Part shown: in pieces, positions 43,492 to 52,460 of the stretch
How positions within the stretch are numbered: the first letter of the stretch is position 1
Layout: every line of letters starts with the position of its first letter
Source: Cytophagales bacterium
GTDB lineage: Bacteria; Bacteroidota; Bacteroidia; Cytophagales; CCMP332
Reading direction: 5' to 3'
Length of the DNA: 53,616 bases
Assembly: GCA_028279065.1 (NCBI GenBank)
Contig: JANQSY010000014.1
Coordinates: 1 to 53,616 of the forward strand
Position numbers and translations under genes: made by a program
The notes under the pieces: model-generated
What the model saw: only the letters and a program-made list of their open reading frames with translations
What the model was told of the DNA's origin: nothing
The model's database searches: none

Positions 43492-44169
43492 ATGGTCATT
43501 TTACAAGTCCTAGAACAGGATACCTCTTCAGCCGGGGATATCACAGAGGGTACTCTGTCGGTTTTCGAGCTGTTGACCAAGGGAGGATGGGTGATGATAC
43601 CTCTTATCCTATTATCCTTCCTGGCAATCTACATTTTCGTTGAAAGATGGTTGACCATTCGGAAGGCCGCCCGCCACCCCGGAGAATTCATGGAGAAGAT
43701 CAGGAGTTTGGTCCTTGAGGGAAAGGTGGATGAGGCTCAGCGTGTCTGTCATAAAACAGATACCCCTGTAGCCAGAATGATAGAAAAAGGGCTTCAAAGA
43801 CTGGGCAATCCCCTGAAAAACATAGAGGCCTCGATAGAGAATGTAGGAAAGATCGAGATCTATAATCTGGAAAAAAACCTTCCGGTCATTGCTACTATTT
43901 CCGGAGCTGCCCCGATGTTGGGTTTCTTCGGAACCGTTACCGGGATGATCCAGGCTTTTATAGCCATAGCTCAGGAAGAAGGATCGGTTAGTCCAAAATT
44001 GCTTTCTTCCGGGATCTATGAGGCTATGATCACCACTGCAACCGGGTTGTTGATAGGGATCATTGCCTATGTAGGGTATAACTACCTGGTTAGTCAGGTA
44101 TCGAAAGTGATCTATAAGATGGAATACACTTCCATTGAGTTCATTGACCTGCTTCAGGAACCACATTAA
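43492..44169 (+). CDS. MotA/TolQ/ExbB proton-channel protein
   Basis: 225 residues. Three membrane spans: about 27-50 (GGWVMIPLILLSFLAIYIFV), about 130-150 in the ISGAAPMLGFFGTVTGMIQA block, and about 175-200 (GLLIGIIAYVGYNYLVSQ). The GxxAPxLGxxGTVxGMI motif is diagnostic for ExbB/TolQ. It forms the inner-membrane pentamer that uses proton flow to drive TonB or TolA. Its stop overlaps the exbD start (TAATG). The neighbours exbD and a TonB-like gene make an energiser operon, which argues for ExbB over TolQ. Confidence 0.93.
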   Translation: MVILQVLEQDTSSAGDITEGTLSVFELLTKGGWVMIPLILLSFLAIYIFVERWLTIRKAARHPGEFMEKIRSLVLEGKVDEAQRVCHKTDTPVARMIEKGLQRLGNPLKNIEASIENVGKIEIYNLEKNLPVIATISGAAPMLGFFGTVTGMIQAFIAIAQEEGSVSPKLLSSGIYEAMITTATGLLIGIIAYVGYNYLVSQVSKVIYKMEYTSIEFIDLLQEPH

Positions 44170-44579
44170 TGGACCTGAAATCAAAAAATAAGATCGAAGC
44201 AGGATTCAATATGTCCTCTATGACGGACGTGATTTTCCTGTTGTTGATCTTTTTTATGCTGACGGCAACCTTTGTCACTCCTTCCGGATTGCCCGTTAAC
44301 CTTCCAAAAAGCAAGAGTTCCACTACAGTTTTGCAGAAGGTTTCAGTGACAGTAAGCAAGGATTTGAGGTTTTTTGTTAATGGGAATGAAACTTCCAGGG
44401 GCAGATTGGAATCAGATTTGCGGTCTGCATTGGAGGAAACAAAATCATCAGGGGAGCAAAAAGGTGTGGTTGTGCTTCATATTGATTCGGAAGTTCCCGT
44501 AGAAGAATTGGTAAATGTGGCAGGAATTGCCACTGCAATGAAGGCCAAGGTCACCATAGCTACCAAGCCCGATAGGTAA
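44169..44579 (+). CDS. ExbD/TolR family biopolymer-transport protein
   Basis: 136 residues. One N-terminal membrane span (MTDVIFLLLIFFMLTATFV) has the conserved Asp20 that takes part in proton movement, preceded by FNMSSM. The periplasmic part (about 45-136) has the NLPKSKSSTT turn and ends VEELVNVAGIATAMKAKVTI. It joins ExbB in the motor. The start overlaps exbB by one base, and the next gene begins 1 bp after its stop. Confidence 0.93.
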   Translation: MDLKSKNKIEAGFNMSSMTDVIFLLLIFFMLTATFVTPSGLPVNLPKSKSSTTVLQKVSVTVSKDLRFFVNGNETSRGRLESDLRSALEETKSSGEQKGVVVLHIDSEVPVEELVNVAGIATAMKAKVTIATKPDR

Positions 44580-44580
44580 A

Positions 44581-45408
44581 ATGGAACCTGAAAACAGGAA
44601 AAATAAACGTACGGGATTCATAGTGAGCCTTACGGTTCACCTTGCCTTGTTGCTGCTTTTTATTTTCTTATTAGCCTGGAAAGAGCCATACCCACCACTG
44701 CCAGAATATGGTATCGAACTGAACCTTGGATTTGATGCTCAGGGAGCGGGTGATGTTGAATCCGAACAAATCTCCGAAGAGCAAAATGAGGATCCGGAAG
44801 AGGAGCAGGTTGAGGAGGCAACGGAGGATGATACCCAGGAGGAAATGCAACCTGAAGAAGTGGAGGAGATCTCAGAAGAAATCGAGTCGGAATCTTTTGA
44901 TGAATCGGAATCCGATGTTTCCGCCACAGATGCTTCAGTAGCTGAAGAAAAGGTGGAGGTCCAGGATCCTGAGGAAGATAAGAAGGAGGAAGAGGAAAAA
45001 AAGGAAGAACCCAAAGTCCTTGTCACTTATTCTTCAGGAGGCAACAGTGAAGGAAATACGGAAGGTTCCGGAAATATGGGTGACCCTGAAGGAAATGAAG
45101 ATTCTGACAACTATGAAGGCAACCTTGGAGGGGGTGGCGGTGCGGTATTGGATCTTTCTGGTTGGAAATGGGAAAAACCTCCCAAGCCCGATGATAGGTC
45201 AGATGCGCGAGGAAGAATTGTTTTCCAAATAACTGTTGACAGGTCAGGAAAGGTTACCAGAATAAAGACCCTTGAGAAGACCGTTTCTCCCCTTGTGGAA
45301 AAGGTTTACCGCGAGGAGGTCTTAAAAACCAAATTCATAAAAATAGGTTCCGGAATGGCTGCTGACCAATCGGTTGGCAAAATCACATTCGTGATCAAAT
45401 CAAGCTAA
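44581..45408 (+). CDS. TonB-like energy transducer with acidic linker
   Basis: 275 residues. A short cytosolic lead and one span (about 11-32; GFIVSLTVHLALLLLFIFLL, with the TonB-type Ser/His in the SLTVHLAL stretch). A very acidic linker of about 100 residues runs from about 52 to 150 (EQISEEQNEDPEEEQVEEAT), followed by a Gly/Asn/Ser patch (GGNSEGNTEGSGN). The C-terminal domain, about 200-275 (GRIVFQITVDRSGKVTRIKT), has the TonB beta-alpha-beta form. Classic TonB has a Pro-Lys-rich linker; this one is Glu/Asp-rich. Position after ExbB and ExbD supports the call. The receptor at 35278 is the nearest candidate partner. Confidence 0.82.
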   Translation: MEPENRKNKRTGFIVSLTVHLALLLLFIFLLAWKEPYPPLPEYGIELNLGFDAQGAGDVESEQISEEQNEDPEEEQVEEATEDDTQEEMQPEEVEEISEEIESESFDESESDVSATDASVAEEKVEVQDPEEDKKEEEEKKEEPKVLVTYSSGGNSEGNTEGSGNMGDPEGNEDSDNYEGNLGGGGGAVLDLSGWKWEKPPKPDDRSDARGRIVFQITVDRSGKVTRIKTLEKTVSPLVEKVYREEVLKTKFIKIGSGMAADQSVGKITFVIKSS

Positions 45409-46647
45409 GTGGATTATAAGGAAGCCACAGATTTCCTATATGGAAATTTACCTATGTTCCAAAGGGTTGGGCCCGTAGCATTCAAGAAGGACCTGACCAA
45501 CACCATTAAACTTTTAGGACATCTTGGAAACCCTCATAATTCGTTTAAATCGATCCACATTGCGGGTACAAATGGAAAAGGAAGCACAGCAAGCATAATT
45601 GCCTCAGTTCTCAGCTCATCAGGATTTTCTACTGGGCTTTATACCTCTCCTCATCTTAGATCTTTTACGGAAAGAATAAGGGTAGATGGTAAGGAGATCC
45701 CAGAATTGAGTGTAACTCGATTTGTAGAGGAGAACATGAATTTCCTTAAAAAGTTAAAGCCAAGTTTTTTTGAGATGACGGTGGCCATGGCTTTTGATCA
45801 TTTTAGAAATGAAGAGGTTGATTTCGCTGTTGTGGAAGTTGGACTTGGGGGAAGATTGGATTCTACCAACGTGATCAATCCTGAGATCTGTTTGATCACA
45901 AATATTGGAATGGACCACATGGAATTCCTTGGGGAGACCATTAAGGAAATTGCTTGGGAGAAAGCAGGGATAATCAAGAAAGGTGCTCCCTTGGTGGTTT
46001 CTGAATACCATGAAGATTCGTTTGAAGTGTTTTCTGAAAAATGCTTACAACAAGAAACGAAATTGATCAAGGCATGGGAGTTTGGGAAGAAGGAGAGTAC
46101 CCTCATCGAGGAGCTAGGTTTTAAATTCAAGCTTCATGGGGATCACCAAAAAAAGAACTTAACTGGAGCGATCTGCCTACTTCATGAGCTAATTCAAGCC
46201 GGAGTCAAAATATCAGTGAAGGACATGAAAAGGGGATTAAAGGATCTGGAGATCAATTCAGGACTTAGGGGAAGATGGTATCAATTGGGGTCAAAACCCG
46301 ACATTTTTTGTGATTGTGCCCATAATCAGGAAGCTCTGGAAAGCATTCAACCAATGATCGGGGGTCTGAAAGGGACGCTGCACGTTGTTTGGGGCTCAGT
46401 ATCAGATAAGGATGTAAAAAAGAATCTCCTAATGATGCCAGAAACAGCATCCTACTATTATTGCGCCCCCGATGTTCCAAGGAAAATGAATGCCGATGAA
46501 TTGAGATTAGTAGGTGAGAGCACAGGTAGAAAAGGATCAAGTTATGGATCTGTCCTCAATGCTCTGGAGGCTGCAAAAGAAAAGGCCGGAAAACAGGATT
46601 CGATCTTTATTGGAGGTAGCACCTTCGTTGTTGCAGAAGTGGTTTGA
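45409..46647 (+). CDS. folC: Bifunctional folylpolyglutamate synthase/dihydrofolate synthase
   Basis: 412 residues from GTG 45409, directly after the TonB-like stop (TAA then GTG). FolC adds glutamates to folates and makes dihydrofolate from dihydropteroate. Seen: P-loop HIAGTNGKGSTASIIASVL, GLYTSPHLRSFTERIRV, FFEMTVAMAF, VEVGLGGRLDSTNVI (Mg2+-binding region), ITNIGMDHMEFLG, WEKAGIIKKG and a C-terminal ligase domain with FCDCAHNQEALESI. The length is normal. Its 3' end is one base from trmB. Confidence 0.96.
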   Translation: MDYKEATDFLYGNLPMFQRVGPVAFKKDLTNTIKLLGHLGNPHNSFKSIHIAGTNGKGSTASIIASVLSSSGFSTGLYTSPHLRSFTERIRVDGKEIPELSVTRFVEENMNFLKKLKPSFFEMTVAMAFDHFRNEEVDFAVVEVGLGGRLDSTNVINPEICLITNIGMDHMEFLGETIKEIAWEKAGIIKKGAPLVVSEYHEDSFEVFSEKCLQQETKLIKAWEFGKKESTLIEELGFKFKLHGDHQKKNLTGAICLLHELIQAGVKISVKDMKRGLKDLEINSGLRGRWYQLGSKPDIFCDCAHNQEALESIQPMIGGLKGTLHVVWGSVSDKDVKKNLLMMPETASYYYCAPDVPRKMNADELRLVGESTGRKGSSYGSVLNALEAAKEKAGKQDSIFIGGSTFVVAEVV

Positions 46648-46648
46648 G

Positions 46649-47305
46649 ATGAGCAGGAATAAGACTTCAAAGTTTGAGGCCAATAGGAGAGCCACGAATA
46701 TTATTCAGGCAGGAAAGCCCCTTTTTGAGGGGATCAAAGGGAAATGGCGGGAAAGTTTTTTTAAAAATCCAAATCCAATCATTGTTGAACTGGGATGCGG
46801 AAGGGGTGAATACTCTGTAGGGTTAGCTCAGCTAGATCAGGAAAAGAATTATATAGGTGTAGATATCAAGGGGGATAGAATATATCGAGGAAGTCAGGAA
46901 GCCATTTCGTTAGGACTTAAAAATGTTGGCTTTCTTAGAACCAAGATCCATGATATTGAGAATTTTTTTGAAGAAGGGGAGATAGACGGGGTATGGATCA
47001 CCTTTCCAGATCCAAGACCAAAAAAAAGGGATATTAGAAGAAGGATCACCAATCCAAGGTTCCTCGAGATTTACTGGAAGCTTTGCAAACCAGGATCCCA
47101 ATTCCACTTGAAAACCGACAACAGCGGGTTTTTTGATTATAGTCTTGAAGTGCTCCAGAATTATGATATAGGTGACATGGTAATCACCAGGGACCTCTAT
47201 AATTCTGAGTATTTAAAGGAGCATCATGGGATCACAACGAAATACGAAAAAATCTGGACAGAAAAGGGATCAAAAATCCACTACCTGCGTTTTAAAATGA
47301 TATAA
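46649..47305 (+). CDS. trmB: tRNA (guanine-N7-)-methyltransferase
   Basis: 218 residues from ATG 46649, one base after the folC stop (TGAGATG). The frame is open upstream to 46514, but that part lies in folC and lacks similarity. TrmB adds the m7G46 methyl from S-adenosylmethionine. Seen: VELGCGRGEYSVGLAQ (motif I), NYIGVDIKGDRIYRGSQEA, ITFPDPRPKKRDIRRRI (the PDPWPK-like substrate loop, with Arg for Trp), LKTDNSGFFDYSLEVL and GITTKYEKIWTEKGSKIHYL. The family is cytoplasmic. Confidence 0.95.
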   Translation: MSRNKTSKFEANRRATNIIQAGKPLFEGIKGKWRESFFKNPNPIIVELGCGRGEYSVGLAQLDQEKNYIGVDIKGDRIYRGSQEAISLGLKNVGFLRTKIHDIENFFEEGEIDGVWITFPDPRPKKRDIRRRITNPRFLEIYWKLCKPGSQFHLKTDNSGFFDYSLEVLQNYDIGDMVITRDLYNSEYLKEHHGITTKYEKIWTEKGSKIHYLRFKMI

Positions 47306-47309
47306 ATTT

Positions 47310-47317
47310 TATATTTC
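47310..47317 (+). promoter_or_regulatory. Possible -7 box for gdhA
   Basis: TATATTTC differs from TAnnTTTG at one base and lies 23 bp before the gdhA ATG. It overlaps the short gap after trmB. Confidence 0.3.
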
Positions 47318-47340
47318 GGGAAATAAAATCCACAGAGCCA

Positions 47341-48690
47341 ATGGCAGATATATTCGAAAACCTGATCGCAAAAAATCCAGGTGAGACCGAGTTCCATCAA
47401 GCGGCCAAAGAGGTCATAAGTTCTATCCAGCCAGTCCTGGATGCGAACCCAAAATTTGTTGAAGAAAGAATTGTAGAAAGGGTACTTGAACCTGAAAGAC
47501 TCATAAGCTTCAAAGTGGAATGGATCGATGACCGTGGAAGGGTTCATATCAATAAGGGCTTTAGGGTCCAAATGAACAGTGCCATGGGGCCATACAAGGG
47601 GGGATTAAGATTCCACCCCTCAGTAAATCAAAGCATTCTGAAATTCCTGGCCTTTGAACAAGTATTCAAAAATGCCCTTACCACTCTTCCACTGGGAGGA
47701 GGAAAAGGAGGATCTGATTTTGATCCTAAGGGAAGGTCTGACAAGGAGGTTATGAAATTTTGCCAGGCCTTTATGCGGGAGTTGATGAGGCATATTGGCC
47801 CTCACCTTGATGTTCCGGCTGGAGACATTGGTGTAGGTGGTAGGGAGATCGGCTACCTTTTTGGCTCGTACAAAAAGATCCGCAATGAGTTTTCCGGGGT
47901 TCTGACAGGAAAAGGATTGAATTGGGGGGGAAGCAATATGCGCCCTGAAGCTACCGGCTATGGACTTATCTATTTTGCGGATAGCATGCTTAAGGCAAAT
48001 GGTGATTCGCTTGAGGGCAAGACCTGTATAATTTCTGGCTCAGGTAACGTTGCGCTCTATGCCATCGAAAAGCTTAATTCCTTGGGAGCTAAGGTCATTT
48101 CCGCATCGGATTCTTCAGGATTCATCGTGGATGAAGCCGGGATTGACAAGGGTAAATTGGATTTCCTTATGGACCTGAAGTTTAACCGAAGGGGAAGGAT
48201 CTCCGAATATGCTGAAAAGTATTCAGAAGCGAGATACGTGGCAAAGAATAAAGAATTGGATTACAACCCGCTCTGGGAATTGAAAGCAGATTGCGCCTTT
48301 CCTTGTGCCACTCAAAACGAGATCAACAAAAAGGATGCGGAACATCTGGTTAAAAATGAGACCAAATTATTGGCTGAAGGTGCCAATATGCCGACTACCC
48401 TGGATGGTATTGAGTTGATCCAGAAATCCGGTGCCCTGTATGCACCTGCCAAGGCTTCTAATGCCGGTGGTGTTGCTACCTCTGGTCTCGAAATGACTCA
48501 AAACCGGATGGGATTGTACTGGAAGAGAGAGGAAGTGGATGAAAGACTCCAGGAGATCATGAAAAATATCCATGACACATCCTTGAGCGTAGCAGAAAAG
48601 TATGGACATCCCGGAGATTACCTTTCAGGGGCTAACATGGCTGCTTTCGAGAAAGTCGCTCAATCAATGGTTGATCAGGGAGTGATCTGA
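47341..48690 (+). CDS. gdhA: NADP-specific glutamate dehydrogenase
   Basis: 449 residues, the standard hexameric class. It interconverts 2-oxoglutarate plus ammonia and glutamate, a main ammonia-assimilation route. Seen: the substrate block PYKGGLRFHPSVNQSILKFL, the catalytic-Lys block PLGGGKGGSDFDPKGRSDKE, DVPAGDIGVGGREIGYLFG, and the Rossmann entry IISGSGNVALYAIEKL. C-terminal ASNAGGVATSGLEMTQN closes the substrate site. A weak promoter box lies upstream. It converges on the OMP/TrpF-like pair with only one base between the stops' ends. Confidence 0.97.
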   Translation: MADIFENLIAKNPGETEFHQAAKEVISSIQPVLDANPKFVEERIVERVLEPERLISFKVEWIDDRGRVHINKGFRVQMNSAMGPYKGGLRFHPSVNQSILKFLAFEQVFKNALTTLPLGGGKGGSDFDPKGRSDKEVMKFCQAFMRELMRHIGPHLDVPAGDIGVGGREIGYLFGSYKKIRNEFSGVLTGKGLNWGGSNMRPEATGYGLIYFADSMLKANGDSLEGKTCIISGSGNVALYAIEKLNSLGAKVISASDSSGFIVDEAGIDKGKLDFLMDLKFNRRGRISEYAEKYSEARYVAKNKELDYNPLWELKADCAFPCATQNEINKKDAEHLVKNETKLLAEGANMPTTLDGIELIQKSGALYAPAKASNAGGVATSGLEMTQNRMGLYWKREEVDERLQEIMKNIHDTSLSVAEKYGHPGDYLSGANMAAFEKVAQSMVDQGVI

Positions 48691-49323
48691 TCAGTACCTG
48701 TTCTTTACGATGGGGATCTTATACCAGACAGAAAAAGCTAGACTGAAATTATGCATTTCAGTCGTAAAGACCTGGTTGGTTTGAATGTCGGTTAGGGCGT
48801 TGGTAATACCATAAGTCATCCTGGCGTTGAAGCCAACACCGGGATTGAATTCGAAGCCAATAGCACCAAGAACGCTAAAGTCCCAACGGTTGAATTCATC
48901 CTCGATCATGACGTTGCTTCCTTCTACTTCTGCAAAGGCGGAGAGAAGGTTTGAAAATGCAACGCCTATTTGGACATCCAGAAAGTCACCCTTTGGTTGG
49001 TACCCCAGGATCAATGGGATCTCTATGTAGGAGGTTTTTACGGTCATTCCTGGAATGGTATCTCTTGCTGCAAAATTTGCTCCCTTTCCCATGATCAGGA
49101 ATTCTACCTGATAATAGATTTCATCCATATTCTGTGCTCGCAAGAAGCCTCCTGCAAGAAAGGATGATTTCATAGTTGAAGGAGTCTGTAAAATGAACTT
49201 TGCATCAAAGGTGCTGAGGTTCAATCCAATTTTGGGACCGGCACTAATATCCCATTGGGCAATAGATTTAGGGGCAATTGCCAGTAAAATGATAATAACG
49301 AATGAAAATATCCGGATCTTCAT
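48691..49323 (-). CDS. Outer-membrane beta-barrel protein (porin-family-like)
   Basis: 210 residues from ATG 49323 (a TTG one codon before is also in frame). The signal peptide is MKIRIFSFVIIILLAIAPKS, then IAQWDISAGPKIGLNLSTFD, a barrel entry typical of the small Bacteroidota outer membrane beta-barrel/PorT family. Repeated amphipathic strands follow (YYQVEFLIMGKGANFAA; YIEIPLILGYQPKG; GFEFNPGVGFNARMTYGITN). The ATG shares a base with the stop of the TrpF-like gene (TGATG), so both are one transcript. Function unknown. Confidence 0.78.
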   Translation of the reverse strand: MKIRIFSFVIIILLAIAPKSIAQWDISAGPKIGLNLSTFDAKFILQTPSTMKSSFLAGGFLRAQNMDEIYYQVEFLIMGKGANFAARDTIPGMTVKTSYIEIPLILGYQPKGDFLDVQIGVAFSNLLSAFAEVEGSNVMIEDEFNRWDFSVLGAIGFEFNPGVGFNARMTYGITNALTDIQTNQVFTTEMHNFSLAFSVWYKIPIVKNRY

Positions 49324-49934
49324 CAATCTACCTCCAAAAATTCCAGAACTGGGGCCAGCTCAGCAAAATCCTTATATCCCGGCTTTATTTCTTTTCCTCC
49401 ATGCATAACCAAACCGATGTTTTCACCCAAATTTCCAAGGAACTCAATGTTTTCTTCCAGTTTCGAGGTTTCAATAAAAACCGGAAAAGGGCTTATTCTG
49501 TTCAAGTTACCAAAAAAACCACTGTCGGGATTGTTAAGCTCCTGACCTTCAAGGTTTAAAATGATCCCATCAATTCCAGCGTGCTTTGCCATCCAACTTA
49601 ATTTGGTTTCACCTGGCAGCACTTCCAATTGGACCATAAGCCTGGAATCTGAGTCTTCGAACTCGGGGATCAGCTGTTCAGGAATGATCAGGTAGTCGGG
49701 ATTCAGGTCATTTTCCAGGGATTCCAGGCTATCGGGATCCACTTTGTTTATTTGGATGGCCATTTCAATTCCCTCCACCCAATCTCTGATCTCCTTAATA
49801 TCCTGAATTGGAATGTGATCAGGATTTTCTTTATCAATTGCGAAACCGAGGATTTGAACTCCCATCCCCGCACAATACCTTGCGTCAGACAGATTGCTTA
49901 CATTTTTGACCAGGATCTTCTTTTTTAAACTCAA
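49323..49934 (-). CDS. TrpF-like TIM-barrel protein, probably catalytically inactive
   Basis: 203 residues from TTG 49934. The fold resembles phosphoribosylanthranilate isomerase: ILVKNVSNLSDARYCAGMGV aligns with the TrpF opening [KR]-[IV]-C-G-[IL]-T-[NR], then DA, then a G-[AV]..lGf motif. The end (GGKEIKPGYKDFAELAPVLE) resembles the final SGVE..pG.KD..k. The catalytic Cys of the KxCG motif is gone (the local sequence reads V-K-N-V), and no Asp is seen in the second catalytic region (GIDGIILNLEG has Asn at the usual place). So this is probably not a working TrpF. No other trp gene is nearby. A frame from an ATG upstream at about 49965 is joined only by a frameshift. Confidence 0.6.
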   Translation of the reverse strand: MSLKKKILVKNVSNLSDARYCAGMGVQILGFAIDKENPDHIPIQDIKEIRDWVEGIEMAIQINKVDPDSLESLENDLNPDYLIIPEQLIPEFEDSDSRLMVQLEVLPGETKLSWMAKHAGIDGIILNLEGQELNNPDSGFFGNLNRISPFPVFIETSKLEENIEFLGNLGENIGLVMHGGKEIKPGYKDFAELAPVLEFLEVD

Positions 49935-50031
49935 AAGGATCTTTTTTCAAATTTACTTTTTTCATGATTCTTTCGTTTGACTTATGTTGTATTTGACCTT
50001 TATAAGAACCAAAAGTCCTTATTTGAGATTG

Positions 50032-50039
50032 TATTTTTG
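50032..50039 (+). promoter_or_regulatory. -7 promoter box for the lipoprotein/subtilase/rpe operon
   Basis: TATTTTTG is an exact TAnnTTTG box, about 45 bp before the TTG start at 50084. No -33 TTG at the usual spacing. Confidence 0.4.
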
Positions 50040-50083
50040 GGAATTGTTTTTTTTGACCTGATCCTTATTTGATTTTATCGGTT

Positions 50084-50797
50084 TTGAAAAGATTATTGAT
50101 CCTTGTAGGCTTTTTGGTTTTCAGCTGTAATGAGCCCTCTGAAGAGATCCAGGAAGTTGATCGCGGCTATGAATACTATCCTCTCCAAGTTGGTCTGGAA
50201 AGGACGTATAGGGTGATGCGAATTGACTATTTCCTCGGAATCGATTCTGCTACCGGAATTCCAGAGACTGTTGCAGATACAAGCCGATTTCTCCTAATGG
50301 AAAGGATAAGCGGGACGGATGAAGGACTTCCAGGGCAAGTGTTTTTCCTTGAACATTCCTTTTCGAAGTCGGATACAAGCTTTCCATGGTCGCTCATTCC
50401 GGATTCTATTTACAAGGTCCAGAACAATGAAGTTTACCTAAACAAAACCAGAAATAACAGGACGACTACTGAGCTTCGTTTTCCTGTTCAACATGGTGCA
50501 TCCTGGGATGGAAACGCATTTAACTCCGACCCAAACCAGATATTCATAGTTGACTCAACCGGGTTTTCGGTCTTGCTGGATAGTATTCAGTACTCTGATT
50601 GTATACGTGTCACCAAGAGCGATATAGAAAATCCCATTGAACGGGACAAGAGGTTTGATATTTATTCAAGATGGAATGGACCCGTGTATAGATTCATGTC
50701 TGTTCTAAAGTACAAACAACCTATCGACCCCAACGCAACAGGCCTGGAGCGGATAAATAAAGGATACGAAGAAATATGGGTTGCTATCGATGATTAA
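50084..50797 (+). CDS. Putative lipoprotein
   Basis: 237 residues from TTG 50084, giving MKRLLILVGFLVFSCNEPSE: a short signal ending in a lipobox with Cys15. A TTG at 50069 would add five residues. The mature part is beta-rich with no recognised domain. It includes YEYYPLQVGLERTYRV and later WNGPVYRFMSVLKYKQP, compatible with a beta-sandwich at the outer membrane. It overlaps the next start by 8 bp, so the two are in one operon. Function unknown. Confidence 0.7.
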   Translation: MKRLLILVGFLVFSCNEPSEEIQEVDRGYEYYPLQVGLERTYRVMRIDYFLGIDSATGIPETVADTSRFLLMERISGTDEGLPGQVFFLEHSFSKSDTSFPWSLIPDSIYKVQNNEVYLNKTRNNRTTTELRFPVQHGASWDGNAFNSDPNQIFIVDSTGFSVLLDSIQYSDCIRVTKSDIENPIERDKRFDIYSRWNGPVYRFMSVLKYKQPIDPNATGLERINKGYEEIWVAIDD

Positions 50798-52460
50798 CAA
50801 AAGCTTATTTCTGACCTTTTTCTTGTTCGTCTGTCTTCCGGCGTCAGCTCAAACTATGCTTGATTCCGGGTGGTATCTGATTGAATTTAGAGACAAAAAG
50901 GACAATCCATATTCTTTGGAAGACCCTTCAAAATATTTGTCTGAAAGATCGATCTTAAGAAGAATAAGACAAGGCATCAATCTTGACTCCACCGATCTTC
51001 CTGTAATTGAATCATATGTAGATCAGGTTATGGCCACGGGTGCTACTGTCAAGCATATTTCCAAATGGATGAATTCGGTATTGATCCTTGCTGATCCCTC
51101 TCAATTGGATTCTGTTATGTCCCTTGATTGCGTTTCGGGTTACGACCGGGTAGCAAAAAAATCCAAAAGAGGTGGAAGGTTTGTTTTGGAAGAATTCTTT
51201 GAATCGGAAAATCACAGTCAAAGGGTGGGGGAGCAAGATGAATATGGTAAAGCTTGGGAGCAGACTGAAATGCTTAATGCCCAGAATATTCACGAGGAGG
51301 GGTATGATGGGCAGGAGATCTGGATCGGGGTTTTTGATTCTGGTTTTGATAATGTGGATTCAATGAGTTCTTTTCAGGACCTACGTGATAGAAATGGGAT
51401 TCTTCATGCTTATGATATGGTAGAACCAGGGAATTCGGTTTATGAAGAGCATATTCATGGAACATATGTTCTATCCACCATGGCAGCTGCAGTTCCCGGA
51501 GAATACCGGGGCATGGCTCTATCATCCAAGTACCTGTTGTTCCGGACAGAAGATGTTTTTTCCGAAACCAAACTAGAGGAGATCAATTGGCTGAAAGCCG
51601 CAGAAGTGGCTGATTCTTTAGGGGTAGATATTATCAACACCTCTCTGACCTACAAATATTTTGATGGAACAGAGGTCCCTGATTACTCACCTGATGACAT
51701 GGATGGGAGGACCAGTTACATCAGCCAGGCTTCGGCCCTTGCTCATAGAAAAGGGATCCTTTGCGTAACTAGTGCCGGGAATGATGGGAACAAATCCTGG
51801 AATACCATCGGGACCCCAGCTGATACCGATTCAATTCTTGCAGTTGGGTCCGTTGACTCCACTGGAAAAAAATCTAAGTTCAGTTCATTTGGTCCAACAG
51901 CTGATGGACGGATAAAACCAGATGTCATGGCCATGGGACAATTGACTGCTGTGATCAATTCAAGAGATAATATCCTCAGGGGAAATGGGACTTCTTTTTC
52001 AGGTCCTGTACTTGCGGGTTTTGCTGCTTGTGTCTGGTCAAAATACAGAGATATGACCAATTATGCTCTTCGGGATCTGATCATAAGATCTGGCAGCTAT
52101 TACAATACTCCAAGTGACTCCACAGGATATGGAATTCCTGATTATGATCTGATTAAAGATCTTGCCTGGGACGAAAAGCCAGGTGAATTGGTTAAGCTTT
52201 TCCCAAATCCTTTTTTTGGGACCTCTAATAATGGCTCTTATCAGATCAATGTGGAATGGGATCCAAATCTTCTTTTTCAAACCGTAGATGTTCAGATCTA
52301 TACTTCAGGGGGAAGAAGGGTAAGTTCTTACTCGTATTATATAGAGCGAAGTTCTGACGTTTTGGACCTAAAGGTATTGGGCTCTCAGGGGGGTATGTAT
52401 TATTTTCGTGTCCAAAGCCAATCGGGAAGTACGGTTCAAAAATTAATTATTCTCAACTGA
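50790..52460 (+). CDS. S8-family subtilisin-like serine peptidase with T9SS sorting domain
   Basis: 556 residues from ATG 50790 (the frame is open to 50781). The signal peptide is MINKSLFLTFFLFVCLPASA. A propeptide-like region to about 165 is followed by the subtilase core. Triad: Asp183 in GVFDSGFD, His223 in HIHGTYVLS, Ser402 in GNGTSFSGP; the oxyanion Asn331 is in TSAGNDG. The last 80 or so residues start VKLFPNPFFGTSNNG and look like a T9SS sorting domain. It is therefore a secreted, probably surface-bound protease. It overlaps the upstream lipoprotein gene by 8 bp, and its stop overlaps the rpe start (TGATG). Confidence 0.93.
   Translation: MINKSLFLTFFLFVCLPASAQTMLDSGWYLIEFRDKKDNPYSLEDPSKYLSERSILRRIRQGINLDSTDLPVIESYVDQVMATGATVKHISKWMNSVLILADPSQLDSVMSLDCVSGYDRVAKKSKRGGRFVLEEFFESENHSQRVGEQDEYGKAWEQTEMLNAQNIHEEGYDGQEIWIGVFDSGFDNVDSMSSFQDLRDRNGILHAYDMVEPGNSVYEEHIHGTYVLSTMAAAVPGEYRGMALSSKYLLFRTEDVFSETKLEEINWLKAAEVADSLGVDIINTSLTYKYFDGTEVPDYSPDDMDGRTSYISQASALAHRKGILCVTSAGNDGNKSWNTIGTPADTDSILAVGSVDSTGKKSKFSSFGPTADGRIKPDVMAMGQLTAVINSRDNILRGNGTSFSGPVLAGFAACVWSKYRDMTNYALRDLIIRSGSYYNTPSDSTGYGIPDYDLIKDLAWDEKPGELVKLFPNPFFGTSNNGSYQINVEWDPNLLFQTVDVQIYTSGGRRVSSYSYYIERSSDVLDLKVLGSQGGMYYFRVQSQSGSTVQKLIILN

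Noticed and set aside
44739-45026. Ser-rich minus-strand frame opposite the acidic linker
   Set aside because: It is the reverse complement of Glu/Asp codons, a standard artefact.
49917-49970. Upstream ATG frame that could join the TrpF-like gene by a one-base shift at a poly-A tract
   Set aside because: The TTG start gives a family-like N-terminus and TTG starts recur in this window, so no frameshift is needed.
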